A stretch of 64,000 nucleotides of DNA from positions 1-64,000 of the forward strand of contig JAKFVQ010000002.1 of NCBI GenBank assembly GCA_021732085.1. The letters are read 5' to 3'. The translations under genes were made by a program, and so were the position numbers. Below, piece by piece: positions 35,463-43,850 of the stretch. This DNA is from Candidatus Obscuribacterales bacterium. Its GTDB lineage: Bacteria; Cyanobacteriota; Vampirovibrionia; Obscuribacterales; Obscuribacteraceae. Numbering within the stretch: the first letter of the stretch is position 1; the number at the start of each line of letters is the position of its first letter. The notes beneath the pieces were generated by a model. The model was not told the DNA's origin. It ran no database searches and saw only the letters and a program-made list of their open reading frames with translations.

Positions 35463-38015
35463 ATGGCTAGAGTTGTTATATTGGGCGGCGGTTTCGGCGG
35501 CGTAAAGTGCGCACGAACGCTCAGGAAGCTGCTGAATACCGAGAAGCACGAGATTCTCCTCTTTAGCAAGGAGAATCACCTCGTCTTCCATCCTTTGCTG
35601 GCGGAGGTGGCGGGCGCAGGGCTGCAACCAAAGGACGTTGCGGCGCCCTTGCGTCAGCTACTTAATGGGGTCTGGTGCCGGTCGGAGGAAGTGCTCAGCC
35701 TGGATCTTGCCGCTTCCAGAATAGAATACGAAGCGCATGACGGCACGCGTAAATTCATGCATTACGACCAGCTCGTTATTGCCTGCGGGAATGATGCGAA
35801 TTTAGCGATGATTCCAGGGATGGAGGATCATGCATTTCCGTTGAAGAAAATCGGAGATGCTTTGGCGTTACAGTCGCACATCATGGAACAAATGGAGAAG
35901 GCTGAGGTATGCGACGATCCGGTGAAACGGAAATGGTATCTCTCATTTATCATCGTCGGCGGTGGCTTCAGCGGCGTCGAAGTTGCCGGCGAAATCAATG
36001 ACCTCGTCCGGCGCAGTTTGAGATACTTCAACCATATTCGCGAAGACGAAGTCTGCGTTTCCTTAATTCACTCGCGCGATCAAATTTTGCCGGAAGTGAG
36101 CCCACAACTGCGGGAATTCGCCCAGAAGCAAATGGAAAAATCCGGAGTAAACTTACTTCTTAATTGTTCTGCCGCGCGTGCCACTCCATTTGGTGTCACG
36201 TTAAAGGATGGAACACTTATCGCAGGCAATACCATAGTATGTACGATTGGTACCAGCTCCTTTCCTTTACTAAAGCGATTGGATGTTCCAAAACATCGAG
36301 ACAGACTGCAAACCAACGCCGACATGAGCTTGCCAGAATATTCAAACGCATGGTCGATCGGCGATTGTGCGGCAGTAATCAACGCAGAAGACAATCAGCT
36401 CTGCCCGCCGGTCGCCCAATTCGCAGAGAGACAGGGAAGTCAGGTTGCACACAACATTGCAGCAAGAATCTTCGGCAACGATACGCGGCCGTTCAGATAC
36501 AAAATGATGGGACAACTTTGCGCCATCGGCGGACATAATGCAGTCGCCGAAATCATGGGAATGCGCATCTCGGGCTTCCCAGCATGGTTTCTGTGGCGCG
36601 GAGTTTATCTCATGAAGCTCCCATCGCTAGCTCAACAAATCAAAGTTGGTATCGAATGGATGTGCGATCTCGTGTTTCCGCGTCCGTTAGCCTACCTGAA
36701 AACGGATCGCTCCAGGAAAGTGGGAAGAGCATTCTACGCCGCCGGTGACTTTATCATTCGCCAGGGCGACGCTGGCTCTGAATTCTTCATCATCGAAAGC
36801 GGCGAAGCTGAGGTGTTGAAGTATAGCGAAGGCGAGACGCAGCAATCAGAAACGGAGGTCGTTAATAGGAGCGCAGGCTTCCAGCCTGCTTCGAAAAACC
36901 AAGACGGACACGTGGCTGCCAATTCGGAAATGGATAGCTGGACGCTAAATGGGAGCGCAGGCTTCCAGCCTGCTTCGAGAAACCAAGACGGACACGTGGC
37001 TGCCAATTCGGAAATGGATAGCTGTGCGCTGAATGGGAGCGCAGGCTTCCAGCCTGCTTCGAAAACAAACGAGCGATTCGTTGCAGCGAATGCAGAAGAG
37101 GAGTCTAAGGCGATGCCTGCGGTCGGACTGAGGGCGCGAATGGGCATCAATCCTTTTCCGCAACTTGAGCCAACCATGGAACATCCCGGATCGGAGGCAT
37201 GGAGACAGAAGAACGCGGGAGAAGAAACCCAAGTTCACATGTCCACGCCTAATCCGAAGAAAAAAATTTCAACCTCATACGCAATTATTGATGGCAAGCG
37301 ATATGATTGCGTCGCGATACTCGGCCCCGGCGATTTCTTCGGCGAAGCAGCGGTCTTAGAGAATCGCCCACGCAACGCAAGTGTGCGAGCACGGACAAAC
37401 TTGGAAGTGACGGTAATGGGCAATAGCGTCTTCTCCCAAATTTCAACAACATTGAATCCGTTCCGCGACGCACTTTTGAAGGCAGCACGACGTCGCACAA
37501 ATATATGGAAACAATTACATGATGTACGGGAAGTGCTGGAAATCATTCCCCTTAAACACGTGCTCGAGCCGGTACCACATGTGGATATCAGACCGGAGTC
37601 AAACGTAGCAGATGCGATCGCTGTGATTAATAAAAATAGACTCGACTTCTGTTGCGTGGTCGATGAGAACGATCATTTGTCAGGCATAGTCTCTCGCTCA
37701 GATCTCCTGCGCGCAATTGAAGTTGCAGCCACCCTACCTGAAGGCAGCGAGATGAACATCAAAGTGAAACAAATAATGGTGAAAAATCCTGTTTGCATCA
37801 CCATCAATGATTCGGCCGCCGTTGCCGTTATGACGATGCGCGAACACGGATTCAAAACTTTGCCGGTGATTCACGATCAGCAATCACGTGCGCTGCGCGG
37901 CTATATCCGCATCGAGAACATTATGGATAATGTCCTTCGCAAGATGCTCGTTTACGATACGAGTTCCGGCAAAGCTCCACGCGTTACAAAAGAGATTCAG
38001 AAGATGAAGTTGTAG
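35463..38015 (+). CDS. Type II NADH dehydrogenase fused to cyclic-nucleotide-binding and CBS domains
   Basis: 850 aa; NDH-2 alone is ~430. Residues 1-420: FAD-binding VVILGGGFGGVKCA, NAD-binding IIVGGGFSGVEVAGE, and the AWSIGDCAAV FAD motif, an NADH:quinone oxidoreductase of the inner membrane surface. Residues ~422-455 and ~608-665: two halves of a cyclic-nucleotide-binding domain (FIIRQGDAGSEFFIIESGEA; ILGPGDFFGEAAVLENRPRN). Between them is a ~150-residue insertion holding three in-frame repeat units (467-534). Residues ~695-832: a CBS pair, normally an adenine-nucleotide sensor. The fusion suggests NADH oxidation gated by cyclic nucleotide and energy charge. Domain calls are firm; regulation is inferred. 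Confidence 0.92.
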   Translation: MARVVILGGGFGGVKCARTLRKLLNTEKHEILLFSKENHLVFHPLLAEVAGAGLQPKDVAAPLRQLLNGVWCRSEEVLSLDLAASRIEYEAHDGTRKFMHYDQLVIACGNDANLAMIPGMEDHAFPLKKIGDALALQSHIMEQMEKAEVCDDPVKRKWYLSFIIVGGGFSGVEVAGEINDLVRRSLRYFNHIREDEVCVSLIHSRDQILPEVSPQLREFAQKQMEKSGVNLLLNCSAARATPFGVTLKDGTLIAGNTIVCTIGTSSFPLLKRLDVPKHRDRLQTNADMSLPEYSNAWSIGDCAAVINAEDNQLCPPVAQFAERQGSQVAHNIAARIFGNDTRPFRYKMMGQLCAIGGHNAVAEIMGMRISGFPAWFLWRGVYLMKLPSLAQQIKVGIEWMCDLVFPRPLAYLKTDRSRKVGRAFYAAGDFIIRQGDAGSEFFIIESGEAEVLKYSEGETQQSETEVVNRSAGFQPASKNQDGHVAANSEMDSWTLNGSAGFQPASRNQDGHVAANSEMDSCALNGSAGFQPASKTNERFVAANAEEESKAMPAVGLRARMGINPFPQLEPTMEHPGSEAWRQKNAGEETQVHMSTPNPKKKISTSYAIIDGKRYDCVAILGPGDFFGEAAVLENRPRNASVRARTNLEVTVMGNSVFSQISTTLNPFRDALLKAARRRTNIWKQLHDVREVLEIIPLKHVLEPVPHVDIRPESNVADAIAVINKNRLDFCCVVDENDHLSGIVSRSDLLRAIEVAATLPEGSEMNIKVKQIMVKNPVCITINDSAAVAVMTMREHGFKTLPVIHDQQSRALRGYIRIENIMDNVLRKMLVYDTSSGKAPRVTKEIQKMKL
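36862..37062 (+). repeat. Three in-frame hairpin repeats (84-bp period) inside the NDH-2 fusion gene
   Basis: Copies of GGGAGCGCAGGCTTCCAGCC...TGCTTCGA begin at about 36867, 36951 and 37035. Each carries the palindrome GCAGGCT-TCC-AGCCTGC and encodes SAGFQPAS; the 84-bp unit (28 codons) preserves frame. Confidence 0.93.
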
Positions 38016-38021
38016 GATGCT

Positions 38022-39155
38022 TCAGTAAAGAAGCAGAAAACTTCCGTTGGGACGTGGCAACGCCGCCGTGAAACTCCACACATCAATTCCATTCTTTGAC
38101 ATAATCTTCGAGCCGGACTTCCCCTTGGCGTCGAATGTTTGCCAGCAAGCTTGTCCGGCTTTATTCCACGCTTCCTTTTCAACCCAGGAAAGCAAAACGT
38201 CACCATCGCGGTTGAGTGCAATTGTTGGATACTTTGACGATTTACCAGCTTCAATACGCGGAAGTTGCTTGCTTCCACTAACCGAACTCACATTCACTTT
38301 ACCTGGGGTTTCCCAGGCGGCCAAGGTATTCTTCCCCACACTACTGAACGAAAACATTGTCATTGGACAAGAATTTCCCTTCCAGGATTGCATAACCTTT
38401 GATTGGAAAGACTTGCCACCATTAGTAGAGCTCAGTAAGACAGTATCACGTTCGGTGCCGTGCTTGGCGGCGCGATAAAGGACACGCAACTCACCGCCAG
38501 CATCGAGCATTGACTTCATGCTGCAACAAGCACACGTGCCCCTGGGTGGATTGTCGATAGCTCTGGCAGGCAAGAAAGTCTTGCCGTCATCTTGTGAATG
38601 CGCTACAAAAACCCTTCCATCCTCTTCACTCTTTCCATCCTCCCAAGCATGCCAAAACACATAGACATTGCCGTTTTCGTCTGCGGCAACAGATCCACCG
38701 CCATCCATAAATAGAGGTTGATTTAGCAAATCTCTTTGTTTTTCGAAGGAGCTGTGGTCGCCAACAAGCCTCGAAAAGAATACGACGTGATCACGGTCCG
38801 GAACAGAGCCTGATGCGTTCCACGTTACGAAGATGTCGCCATTCTTTCCAATCGCCATTTGCCCGCCGCTGATACATCCGTTGGAGGTAGCACTGCCCTC
38901 TATTGAGTTGACCTGGAGCGGTTTTGAGAAATCGGTGTCATCTTTCCCCCTTTTTACATAAAAGAGATTGCCATTCTTCGCATCGCCTTTGTAGTAAACC
39001 AGATGTACCGTGCCGGCGCTGTCAATTGCCGCTTGAGGTTGTATGCCCCCGTTTGGAACCTGCATGAGTTCAACATATGGAGCAGCATGCGCTGCTAGAG
39101 TCCCGAACGAAAACATTAGCAGCAAGAGCAAAATAGCAAGGAAGGATGCTTTCAT
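38022..39155 (-). CDS. Secreted sialidase-like (BNR/Asp-box) beta-propeller protein
   Basis: 377 aa from the ATG at 39155, chosen as the start of a clear signal peptide (MKASFLAILLLLLMFSFGTL, cleavage near AHA). The body has repeated beta-propeller blades: AIDSAGTVHLVYYKGD, AIGKNGDIFVTWNASG, VAADENGNVYVFWHAWED, SQDDGKTFLPA and STNGGKSFQSK, the last two being Asp-box (S-x-D-x-G-x-T-F) motifs of sialidase-type folds. A CACC pair (GTCACCSMKS) may be a disulfide or metal site. Catalytic residues of true sialidases are not identifiable, so it may be a binding protein. Convergent with the NDH-2 fusion, gap 6 bases. Confidence 0.8.
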   Translation of the reverse strand: MKASFLAILLLLLMFSFGTLAAHAAPYVELMQVPNGGIQPQAAIDSAGTVHLVYYKGDAKNGNLFYVKRGKDDTDFSKPLQVNSIEGSATSNGCISGGQMAIGKNGDIFVTWNASGSVPDRDHVVFFSRLVGDHSSFEKQRDLLNQPLFMDGGGSVAADENGNVYVFWHAWEDGKSEEDGRVFVAHSQDDGKTFLPARAIDNPPRGTCACCSMKSMLDAGGELRVLYRAAKHGTERDTVLLSSTNGGKSFQSKVMQSWKGNSCPMTMFSFSSVGKNTLAAWETPGKVNVSSVSGSKQLPRIEAGKSSKYPTIALNRDGDVLLSWVEKEAWNKAGQACWQTFDAKGKSGSKIMSKNGIDVWSFTAALPRPNGSFLLLY

Positions 39156-39343
39156 TAAGCTGTGAAGCAGCTCCGGCCCCAGTGCCGTCGCAAAGATGGT
39201 GCCGGTAGAAATTAGTTGATTTGTGTTACTTCTCATATTCAAAAGCGACAGTTCAAGAATTCTCACTATTCCGCCAGCCAACGCAGCGAATTCATTGGAT
39301 ACATTGTAACCTAGAGCCGGGCAAGGACAAATCCATTACTGAA

Positions 39344-40909
39344 ATGACAAGAGCACTTTCAAAAGAACAAGTCACAGCACTTTTAGCAAAACATCAGTCT
39401 ATTGAGACTGATGACCAGAATTTGGATGGAGTGAACTTCGACAAACTAACCTGTTTGCCGAAACGTGTAGAGAAAGGTTCAATATTCTTTTGCGTTCCTG
39501 GCGAAACGAGAGACTCCTCCGCTCCTTTTGAAGAGGCATTGAGGAATGGAGCAGCATGTGTTGTCAGCGAAGAAGGACAAAGGCTTTTTCCCGAACCGCA
39601 AATTACCGTTCCTCATATTAAAGTGAAAGCTGCTCGCGAGGCTTTCGCTGATTTTGCCGCGACACTTTTCGGAAATCCCAGTGAGCAGCTGCGCGTGATA
39701 GGTGTAACTGGAACCAACGGAAAAACGACAATCACTCACTTGATCGAACACATTTGCCGGCATGCGAACAAACGCATCGGCCTAATTGGTACGCTGGGAT
39801 TTCGATTACCCGACAAAGAGATCTGCGATTTTGGGCACACAACGCCACCGGCAGGAGAACTTCAGGAAGTCCTGGCACAAATGAAAGAGGCCGACTGCTC
39901 ACACGTTTCTTTGGAAGTAACCAGCCACGCCCTAGTTTTTAAGCGTGTAGGATCTTGTCATTTTGCCTCTGCTGTTCTCAGCAATATTTCGCAGGACCAT
40001 CTCGATTTCCACGGAAGCATGGAAAATTATTGGCGTACGAAACTAAGTTTATTCGAATCACTCCATAAAAGTGCTCACCCTAACAAAGCCGCGATTATCA
40101 ACCTCGACGAGGAACTTGCTGAGCAATTTCTGGCGGTCTGCGGTGATGGTGTAAAGCGAATAACATACGGGTTCTCGCCAAAAGCCGATGTCCATGTTCT
40201 CAGTCACAAATGGGCAGATGGAATGAACTATGTTCAAATATCCGCCCACGGGAAGGTGTTTGATTTTTCAATGCGCTTGCCCGGGCGTTTTAACCTCTAC
40301 AACGCGATGGCGGCAATAGCAGTTTGCCTACACGAAGCATTGAGCCCGGAACAGATTTTGGACGCTCTCAGAGATTTCAAAGGAGTTCCAGGCAGATTCG
40401 AACGAGTTAGCACAGGACTCCAAGGCGAGCCTTTGTGCATAGTGGACTTCGCCCACTCGCCAGACTCACTTGAAAAAGTTTTGAAAACCGTGCGCGATCT
40501 AAATAGTGAAGGAACGCCAAGCAAATTGATTTGCGTTTTTGGCTGCGCCGGTGAAAGCGATGCAAGCAAACGACCTCTAATGGGAGCTGTTGCAGAGAAA
40601 TTCGCCGATCAAATCATTCTGACAAATTCCGGACCTGGGAAAGAGAACCCAAGCGCTATCGCCGAAAATATCATTTCAGGAATGAAGGATACGAGCAAAG
40701 TGAAGATTGAACTCAATCGTTTTGAGGCGATTAGGCAAGCAATTCAATCGGCATCAACTGGCGATGCTGTCTTGATTGCAGGACAAGGCCATTACCAGTT
40801 CCAACACATTGGCGACGAGGAAGTAGCGATAGATGATCGCGTTGAAGCACAGAAAGCATTGCTCGAATGTATGAATCGGCGGTCGCTCAAGAGCAGATTG
40901 AAAGAATAG
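39344..40909 (+). CDS. MurE-family amino-acid ligase with altered substrate motif
   Basis: 521 aa from the ATG at 39344. Full Mur ligase architecture: N-terminal UDP-binding domain (PKRVEKGSIFFCVPGETRDS), ATP P-loop TGTNGKTTITH (~121), VSLEVTSHALVFKRVG, SNISQDHLDFHGSMENYWRTK with the carbamylated Lys, and C-terminal domain. MurE adds meso-diaminopimelate or Lys to UDP-MurNAc-Ala-Glu. Here the DNPR motif that selects diaminopimelate is replaced by Ser-Gly-Pro-Gly (429-432, TNSGPGKENP), and GKGHE is GQGHY (480-484). It could use another amino acid or be a specialised paralog. No mur/fts neighbours. Confidence 0.85.
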   Translation: MTRALSKEQVTALLAKHQSIETDDQNLDGVNFDKLTCLPKRVEKGSIFFCVPGETRDSSAPFEEALRNGAACVVSEEGQRLFPEPQITVPHIKVKAAREAFADFAATLFGNPSEQLRVIGVTGTNGKTTITHLIEHICRHANKRIGLIGTLGFRLPDKEICDFGHTTPPAGELQEVLAQMKEADCSHVSLEVTSHALVFKRVGSCHFASAVLSNISQDHLDFHGSMENYWRTKLSLFESLHKSAHPNKAAIINLDEELAEQFLAVCGDGVKRITYGFSPKADVHVLSHKWADGMNYVQISAHGKVFDFSMRLPGRFNLYNAMAAIAVCLHEALSPEQILDALRDFKGVPGRFERVSTGLQGEPLCIVDFAHSPDSLEKVLKTVRDLNSEGTPSKLICVFGCAGESDASKRPLMGAVAEKFADQIILTNSGPGKENPSAIAENIISGMKDTSKVKIELNRFEAIRQAIQSASTGDAVLIAGQGHYQFQHIGDEEVAIDDRVEAQKALLECMNRRSLKSRLKE

Positions 40910-41813
40910 CACTGCTTCTTTTCGTGAGTCCCTGAATGATGGAGATCGGTCCGAAGACCAAGCTCAAAGGCACTGTATAGGGTGCAAGTCCATTTTTTAG
41001 CTGTTCTTTGTTTGTTAAATTGGCGTCTACCATTAGGCTCTGGCAAGAGATAGCCCATTGACCAGGATCGTTGAAGGCTGTGGTCAGGCTGAGTCTGAGA
41101 CCAGACCGGCTGGCAAGTTCTGCCATGCTCCGATGATTGAAAATGAATGTGTGACGTGGTGCATGGAAACCCGCCCAAGCAGACCTGAAGATCTCAAAAT
41201 CCAACGCATCAGATGACGGCGTTATGAGAATCACTTTCCCGCCATCCGAAAGACGTGTCTTACATAGTTTCAGCACTTTAACCGGATCGAGAAAGTGTTC
41301 AATGACATTATTCAAAATGATGCAATCAAATTTTTCATTTTCGGAGTAAGGAAAATGCTTATCAAAGTTGGAAAACGCAAGACGAATTCCAGCCTGCTTA
41401 AGCCGCTCATGCTGAGGAGCCTCGCTGAAGTCCGCTCCGTTGAGATTTTTGCATCCCAAGCGACTTAACGCCAAAAGAAGCTGCCCGTTGCCGAAACCTA
41501 AATCCAAGATCTTATTCTCTGTTGGATTCTTCAAATGCTTGGTGATGTTCTTCGCAAACATTGATGCTTGAAGATTTTTCAACCCACCAAGCAAAGATGG
41601 TTTGTCCTCTACGAGATAATTTCTGTAATTGGATGGATAAAAAGATGGTATCAATTCTTCTGGGGGCAACGGGTCTTGAAAGAGCACGTCGCAGCCCTGG
41701 CAGCGAGTAAAATCCACTGGACCATAACTGTAATATTCAAGGTCTTTAACGCCGACGAATTCTTTACGCAGCGCTGTAGATTGACAAATAGGGCAATGCT
41801 TCTCAGAGTCCAC
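40887..41813 (-). CDS. Zinc-ribbon SAM-dependent methyltransferase
   Basis: 308 aa. N-terminal zinc ribbon with CPIC (7-10) and CQGC (38-41), then a class I methyltransferase: motif I ILDLGFGNGQ, acidic end GADFS, and motif IV FDCIILNNVIEHFLDP (methyltransf_23/11 type). The C-terminal part has aromatic-rich FHAPRHTFIFNHRSM, common in sugar or lipid-sugar methyltransferases of polysaccharide loci. Substrate unknown. Its 3' end overlaps the convergent MurE-like gene by 23 bases. Confidence 0.88.
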   Translation of the reverse strand: MDSEKHCPICQSTALRKEFVGVKDLEYYSYGPVDFTRCQGCDVLFQDPLPPEELIPSFYPSNYRNYLVEDKPSLLGGLKNLQASMFAKNITKHLKNPTENKILDLGFGNGQLLLALSRLGCKNLNGADFSEAPQHERLKQAGIRLAFSNFDKHFPYSENEKFDCIILNNVIEHFLDPVKVLKLCKTRLSDGGKVILITPSSDALDFEIFRSAWAGFHAPRHTFIFNHRSMAELASRSGLRLSLTTAFNDPGQWAISCQSLMVDANLTNKEQLKNGLAPYTVPLSLVFGPISIIQGLTKRSSAILSICS

Positions 41814-41912
41814 CCTGTAGATCCTTTATTGCTTGGACAAACTAAATTCTAAACCATTGTGCAATTTGAGTCCGGCGTTTGTTCACAGTTTCCAATTACT
41901 TAAGGGAGACCG

Positions 41913-42917
41913 CTAATACAGGTATGGCACAAGAAACCAGGTCTTATTTTTGTATTTGACATACTCATCACCGAACTGACTAATTCTGAAGGCTTCGAGA
42001 TCAGCAAGTTCCCATTTGAAGAGGATGATCAAACCCGGTAGAGTAAATATTGGCATCCAAGCTGCAAGCGCCATCGATAAGCCTATCAACTCAAGCAAAA
42101 TAGCAGAGCGCGTAGGATATCTAAGGTGCCGCCAGGGACCCTGAACATCATCCGATACGAAGATTTCTTCCTTCGCCGCAACCTCTTTAGGTTCCAATTC
42201 ATCGGCTTCCTGATCTGAACTCTTTGCTGGAGCTAACTCATCTCCTGGACCTGCCTGCGCTTGGCGCTCAAGCCCACTCAGCGACGGATGCCTTTCCTCG
42301 TCTGTTTCGGGACCGGGATCTTTTTCCACGACAGAATTGCCCTCGACAACATCGTCATGGGCTTTAGTTGCAGGCTCATCCTTATCGTCTGTATCCAGAG
42401 ACTGCGGACAAGTTAGTTGAATCTGCACGTTGCTGCCAGCTTCGTCTTCACTTGCAGAATCAATTGCAGAATCTGTGCATCGAGGCTCTTCCACAAACTT
42501 AGCGGTCAAGAGTGCGTTTGGTCGGGTTCGCTGCGTCATAATCAATAAAGTGACGCCACCGCCCATGATGCATAAGCCCAAATCTCGGAACCATTCTTCT
42601 CGAATACATCCAACATTCAGTTTGTCACACAGGGACGAACAGGCGACATACAAAAACAATGCAAAAGGCAAAAAATAGCGGAGAATTCTTTTACGAAAGG
42701 GGCTGGAGTACAAAGCACGAGTTTGTCCACGTACCAACCCATCGATAAACGAAAGTCCCAGAAGTGCGTACTCCTGCCAATGCAACACCATCTCCCCAAA
42801 GTGTCCGCCCATGTACACTTCGCGACGCACAAAAACCATCCCGATCAAAACAACCAGAACTTCAATGAGAGCGAAGCGAAGCAAGCCTGCGAATCCGGAT
42901 TTGGATGGCGCATTCAT
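41913..42917 (-). CDS. ICMT-family membrane protein with inserted acidic domain
   Basis: 334 aa. Multiple membrane segments in the N-terminal half (FALIEVLVVLIGMVFV, YFLPFALFLYVACSSL), and a C-terminal block matching isoprenylcysteine carboxyl methyltransferase-type proteins: GPWRHLRYPTRSAIL, two helices, then FGDEYVKYKNKTWFLVPYL. Between them sits ~110 residues of Glu/Asp/Pro-rich low complexity, absent from normal members. Usually the family methylates a small lipid or cysteine end, or is of unknown role. The start overlaps the ruvA stop (TAATG), so the two are translationally coupled. Confidence 0.78.
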   Translation of the reverse strand: MNAPSKSGFAGLLRFALIEVLVVLIGMVFVRREVYMGGHFGEMVLHWQEYALLGLSFIDGLVRGQTRALYSSPFRKRILRYFLPFALFLYVACSSLCDKLNVGCIREEWFRDLGLCIMGGGVTLLIMTQRTRPNALLTAKFVEEPRCTDSAIDSASEDEAGSNVQIQLTCPQSLDTDDKDEPATKAHDDVVEGNSVVEKDPGPETDEERHPSLSGLERQAQAGPGDELAPAKSSDQEADELEPKEVAAKEEIFVSDDVQGPWRHLRYPTRSAILLELIGLSMALAAWMPIFTLPGLIILFKWELADLEAFRISQFGDEYVKYKNKTWFLVPYLY

Positions 42918-43543
42918 TAATGGTCGCCCGTTCCTAACACTTTCAAACTTTGCCTGACAATGAGTTCAACATCGTCATTCGCACTATCCTCTGGAAGGCG
43001 CTTAAATGCCTGGTTAATTTCCGTGATTGTATATCCCAAGCCTTCGAGAATAAGGCGAGCCTCGTCGCGTGACGCACTCTTCGGCAAAGGCTTTCCTGGG
43101 GTGCTCCCTCGTCGAAGCTGCCATTCCTGAGTCTTGTTTTTCAATTCAAGAATGATCCTTTGAGCTACTTTCGGTCCGACTCCAGGCGCCTGACTTAAAG
43201 ACTTATGATCCTCAGCTGCAATAGCATCAGCTATCCGATCAGGACCCAGAGTGCCAACCAGTGAAAGCGCCATCTTCGGGCCGACGCCTGTCACGGACTG
43301 AAGTAGGGTGAAGATTTCTTTTTCTTCTAAGGAGGCAAAACCGAAAAGCTGCCATTCATTTTCGCGAATCGAAAGCGATGTGTGGATGGTGACCTCATCA
43401 CCAATTTCTCCAACCTGTGCACTGGTAACGCGCGCAACCAACGCTTCAAACCCCACTCCGCCAACGTCAATCACAAGGCGGTCGGCAGCGCCGCCAGACA
43501 AATCTCGAGTTTGTAAAACTCCTCGAAGAAAGGCTATGACCAC
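42917..43543 (-). CDS. ruvA: Holliday junction branch migration protein RuvA
   Basis: 208 aa from the GTG at 43543, chosen because GGGAGGGAG lies six bases upstream and the protein then starts VVIAFLRGVL as in the family. RuvA tetramers bind Holliday junctions and load the RuvB motor. N-terminal OB fold (VIDVGGVGFEALV), two helix-hairpin-helix DNA contacts (LQSVTGVGPKMALSLVG and LSQAPGVGPKVAQRIILEL), and the C-terminal RuvB-binding domain (EARLILEGLGYTITEINQAF). ruvB and ruvC are not adjacent; instead an ICMT-like gene is coupled downstream and a tRNA-Pro lies ~80 bases upstream. Confidence 0.96.
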   Translation of the reverse strand: MVIAFLRGVLQTRDLSGGAADRLVIDVGGVGFEALVARVTSAQVGEIGDEVTIHTSLSIRENEWQLFGFASLEEKEIFTLLQSVTGVGPKMALSLVGTLGPDRIADAIAAEDHKSLSQAPGVGPKVAQRIILELKNKTQEWQLRRGSTPGKPLPKSASRDEARLILEGLGYTITEINQAFKRLPEDSANDDVELIVRQSLKVLGTGDH

Positions 43544-43623
43544 GAAGAACTCCCTCCCGTTGATCTGCACCGCAGATTGGAGTAGCCGCTATCGTAAACC
43601 AAGGTTGTGCGATTAAAGAGATA

Positions 43624-43697
43624 TCGGGGCGAGAGGATTTGAACCTCCGGCCTTCCGCACCCGAAACGGACACGCTACCAAGCTGCGCTACGCCCCG
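43624..43697 (-). tRNA. tRNA-Pro (anticodon CGG)
   Basis: On the minus strand CGGGGCG...CGCCCCG forms a 7-bp acceptor stem, with D arm AGCGCAGCTTGGTAGCGT, anticodon stem TCCGT/GCGGA and loop TTCGGGT giving anticodon CGG, and T arm GGAGGTTCAAATCCTCT. The discriminator base is A and CCA is not encoded. 74 nt, single canonical cloverleaf. Confidence 0.95.
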
Positions 43698-43779
43698 ATG
43701 AATGCCATATTATCATGGCGCCGCCTCTTGGAAATCCCAACATCAACGCTAATTCACATTTTCGTGATTAGTCGAAGTA

Positions 43780-43850
43780 TCCGGGGGGAAAGGATTTGAA
43801 CCTCCGTCCCGAGCGCCTGAAAGTGTCGCAATTCGACCAGCGGACAGAAT
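43780..43850 (-). pseudogene. tRNA-Leu-like remnant missing the 5' acceptor strand
   Basis: The minus strand shows a D-arm-like TGGTCGAATTGCGACAC and a loop TTCAGGC (would-be anticodon CAG), as in tRNA-Leu, then T arm GGAGGTTCAAATCCTTT and 3' acceptor CCCCCCGG. The 5' acceptor half is not complementary (it is the end of the receiver-protein gene, stop at 43850) and the anticodon stem does not pair. The T-arm part is almost identical to the tRNA-Pro 150 bases away. Likely a truncated tRNA gene. Confidence 0.55.

Noticed and set aside
36734-37177. Antisense frames through the NDH-2 repeat block
   Set aside because: Open only because the palindromic repeats avoid stops in several frames; the sense frame has known domains on both sides.
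43624-43850. tRNA-Pro and the nearby remnant as prophage attachment sites
   Set aside because: The shared T-arm segment fits duplicated tRNA ends, but no integrase or phage gene lies between or near them.
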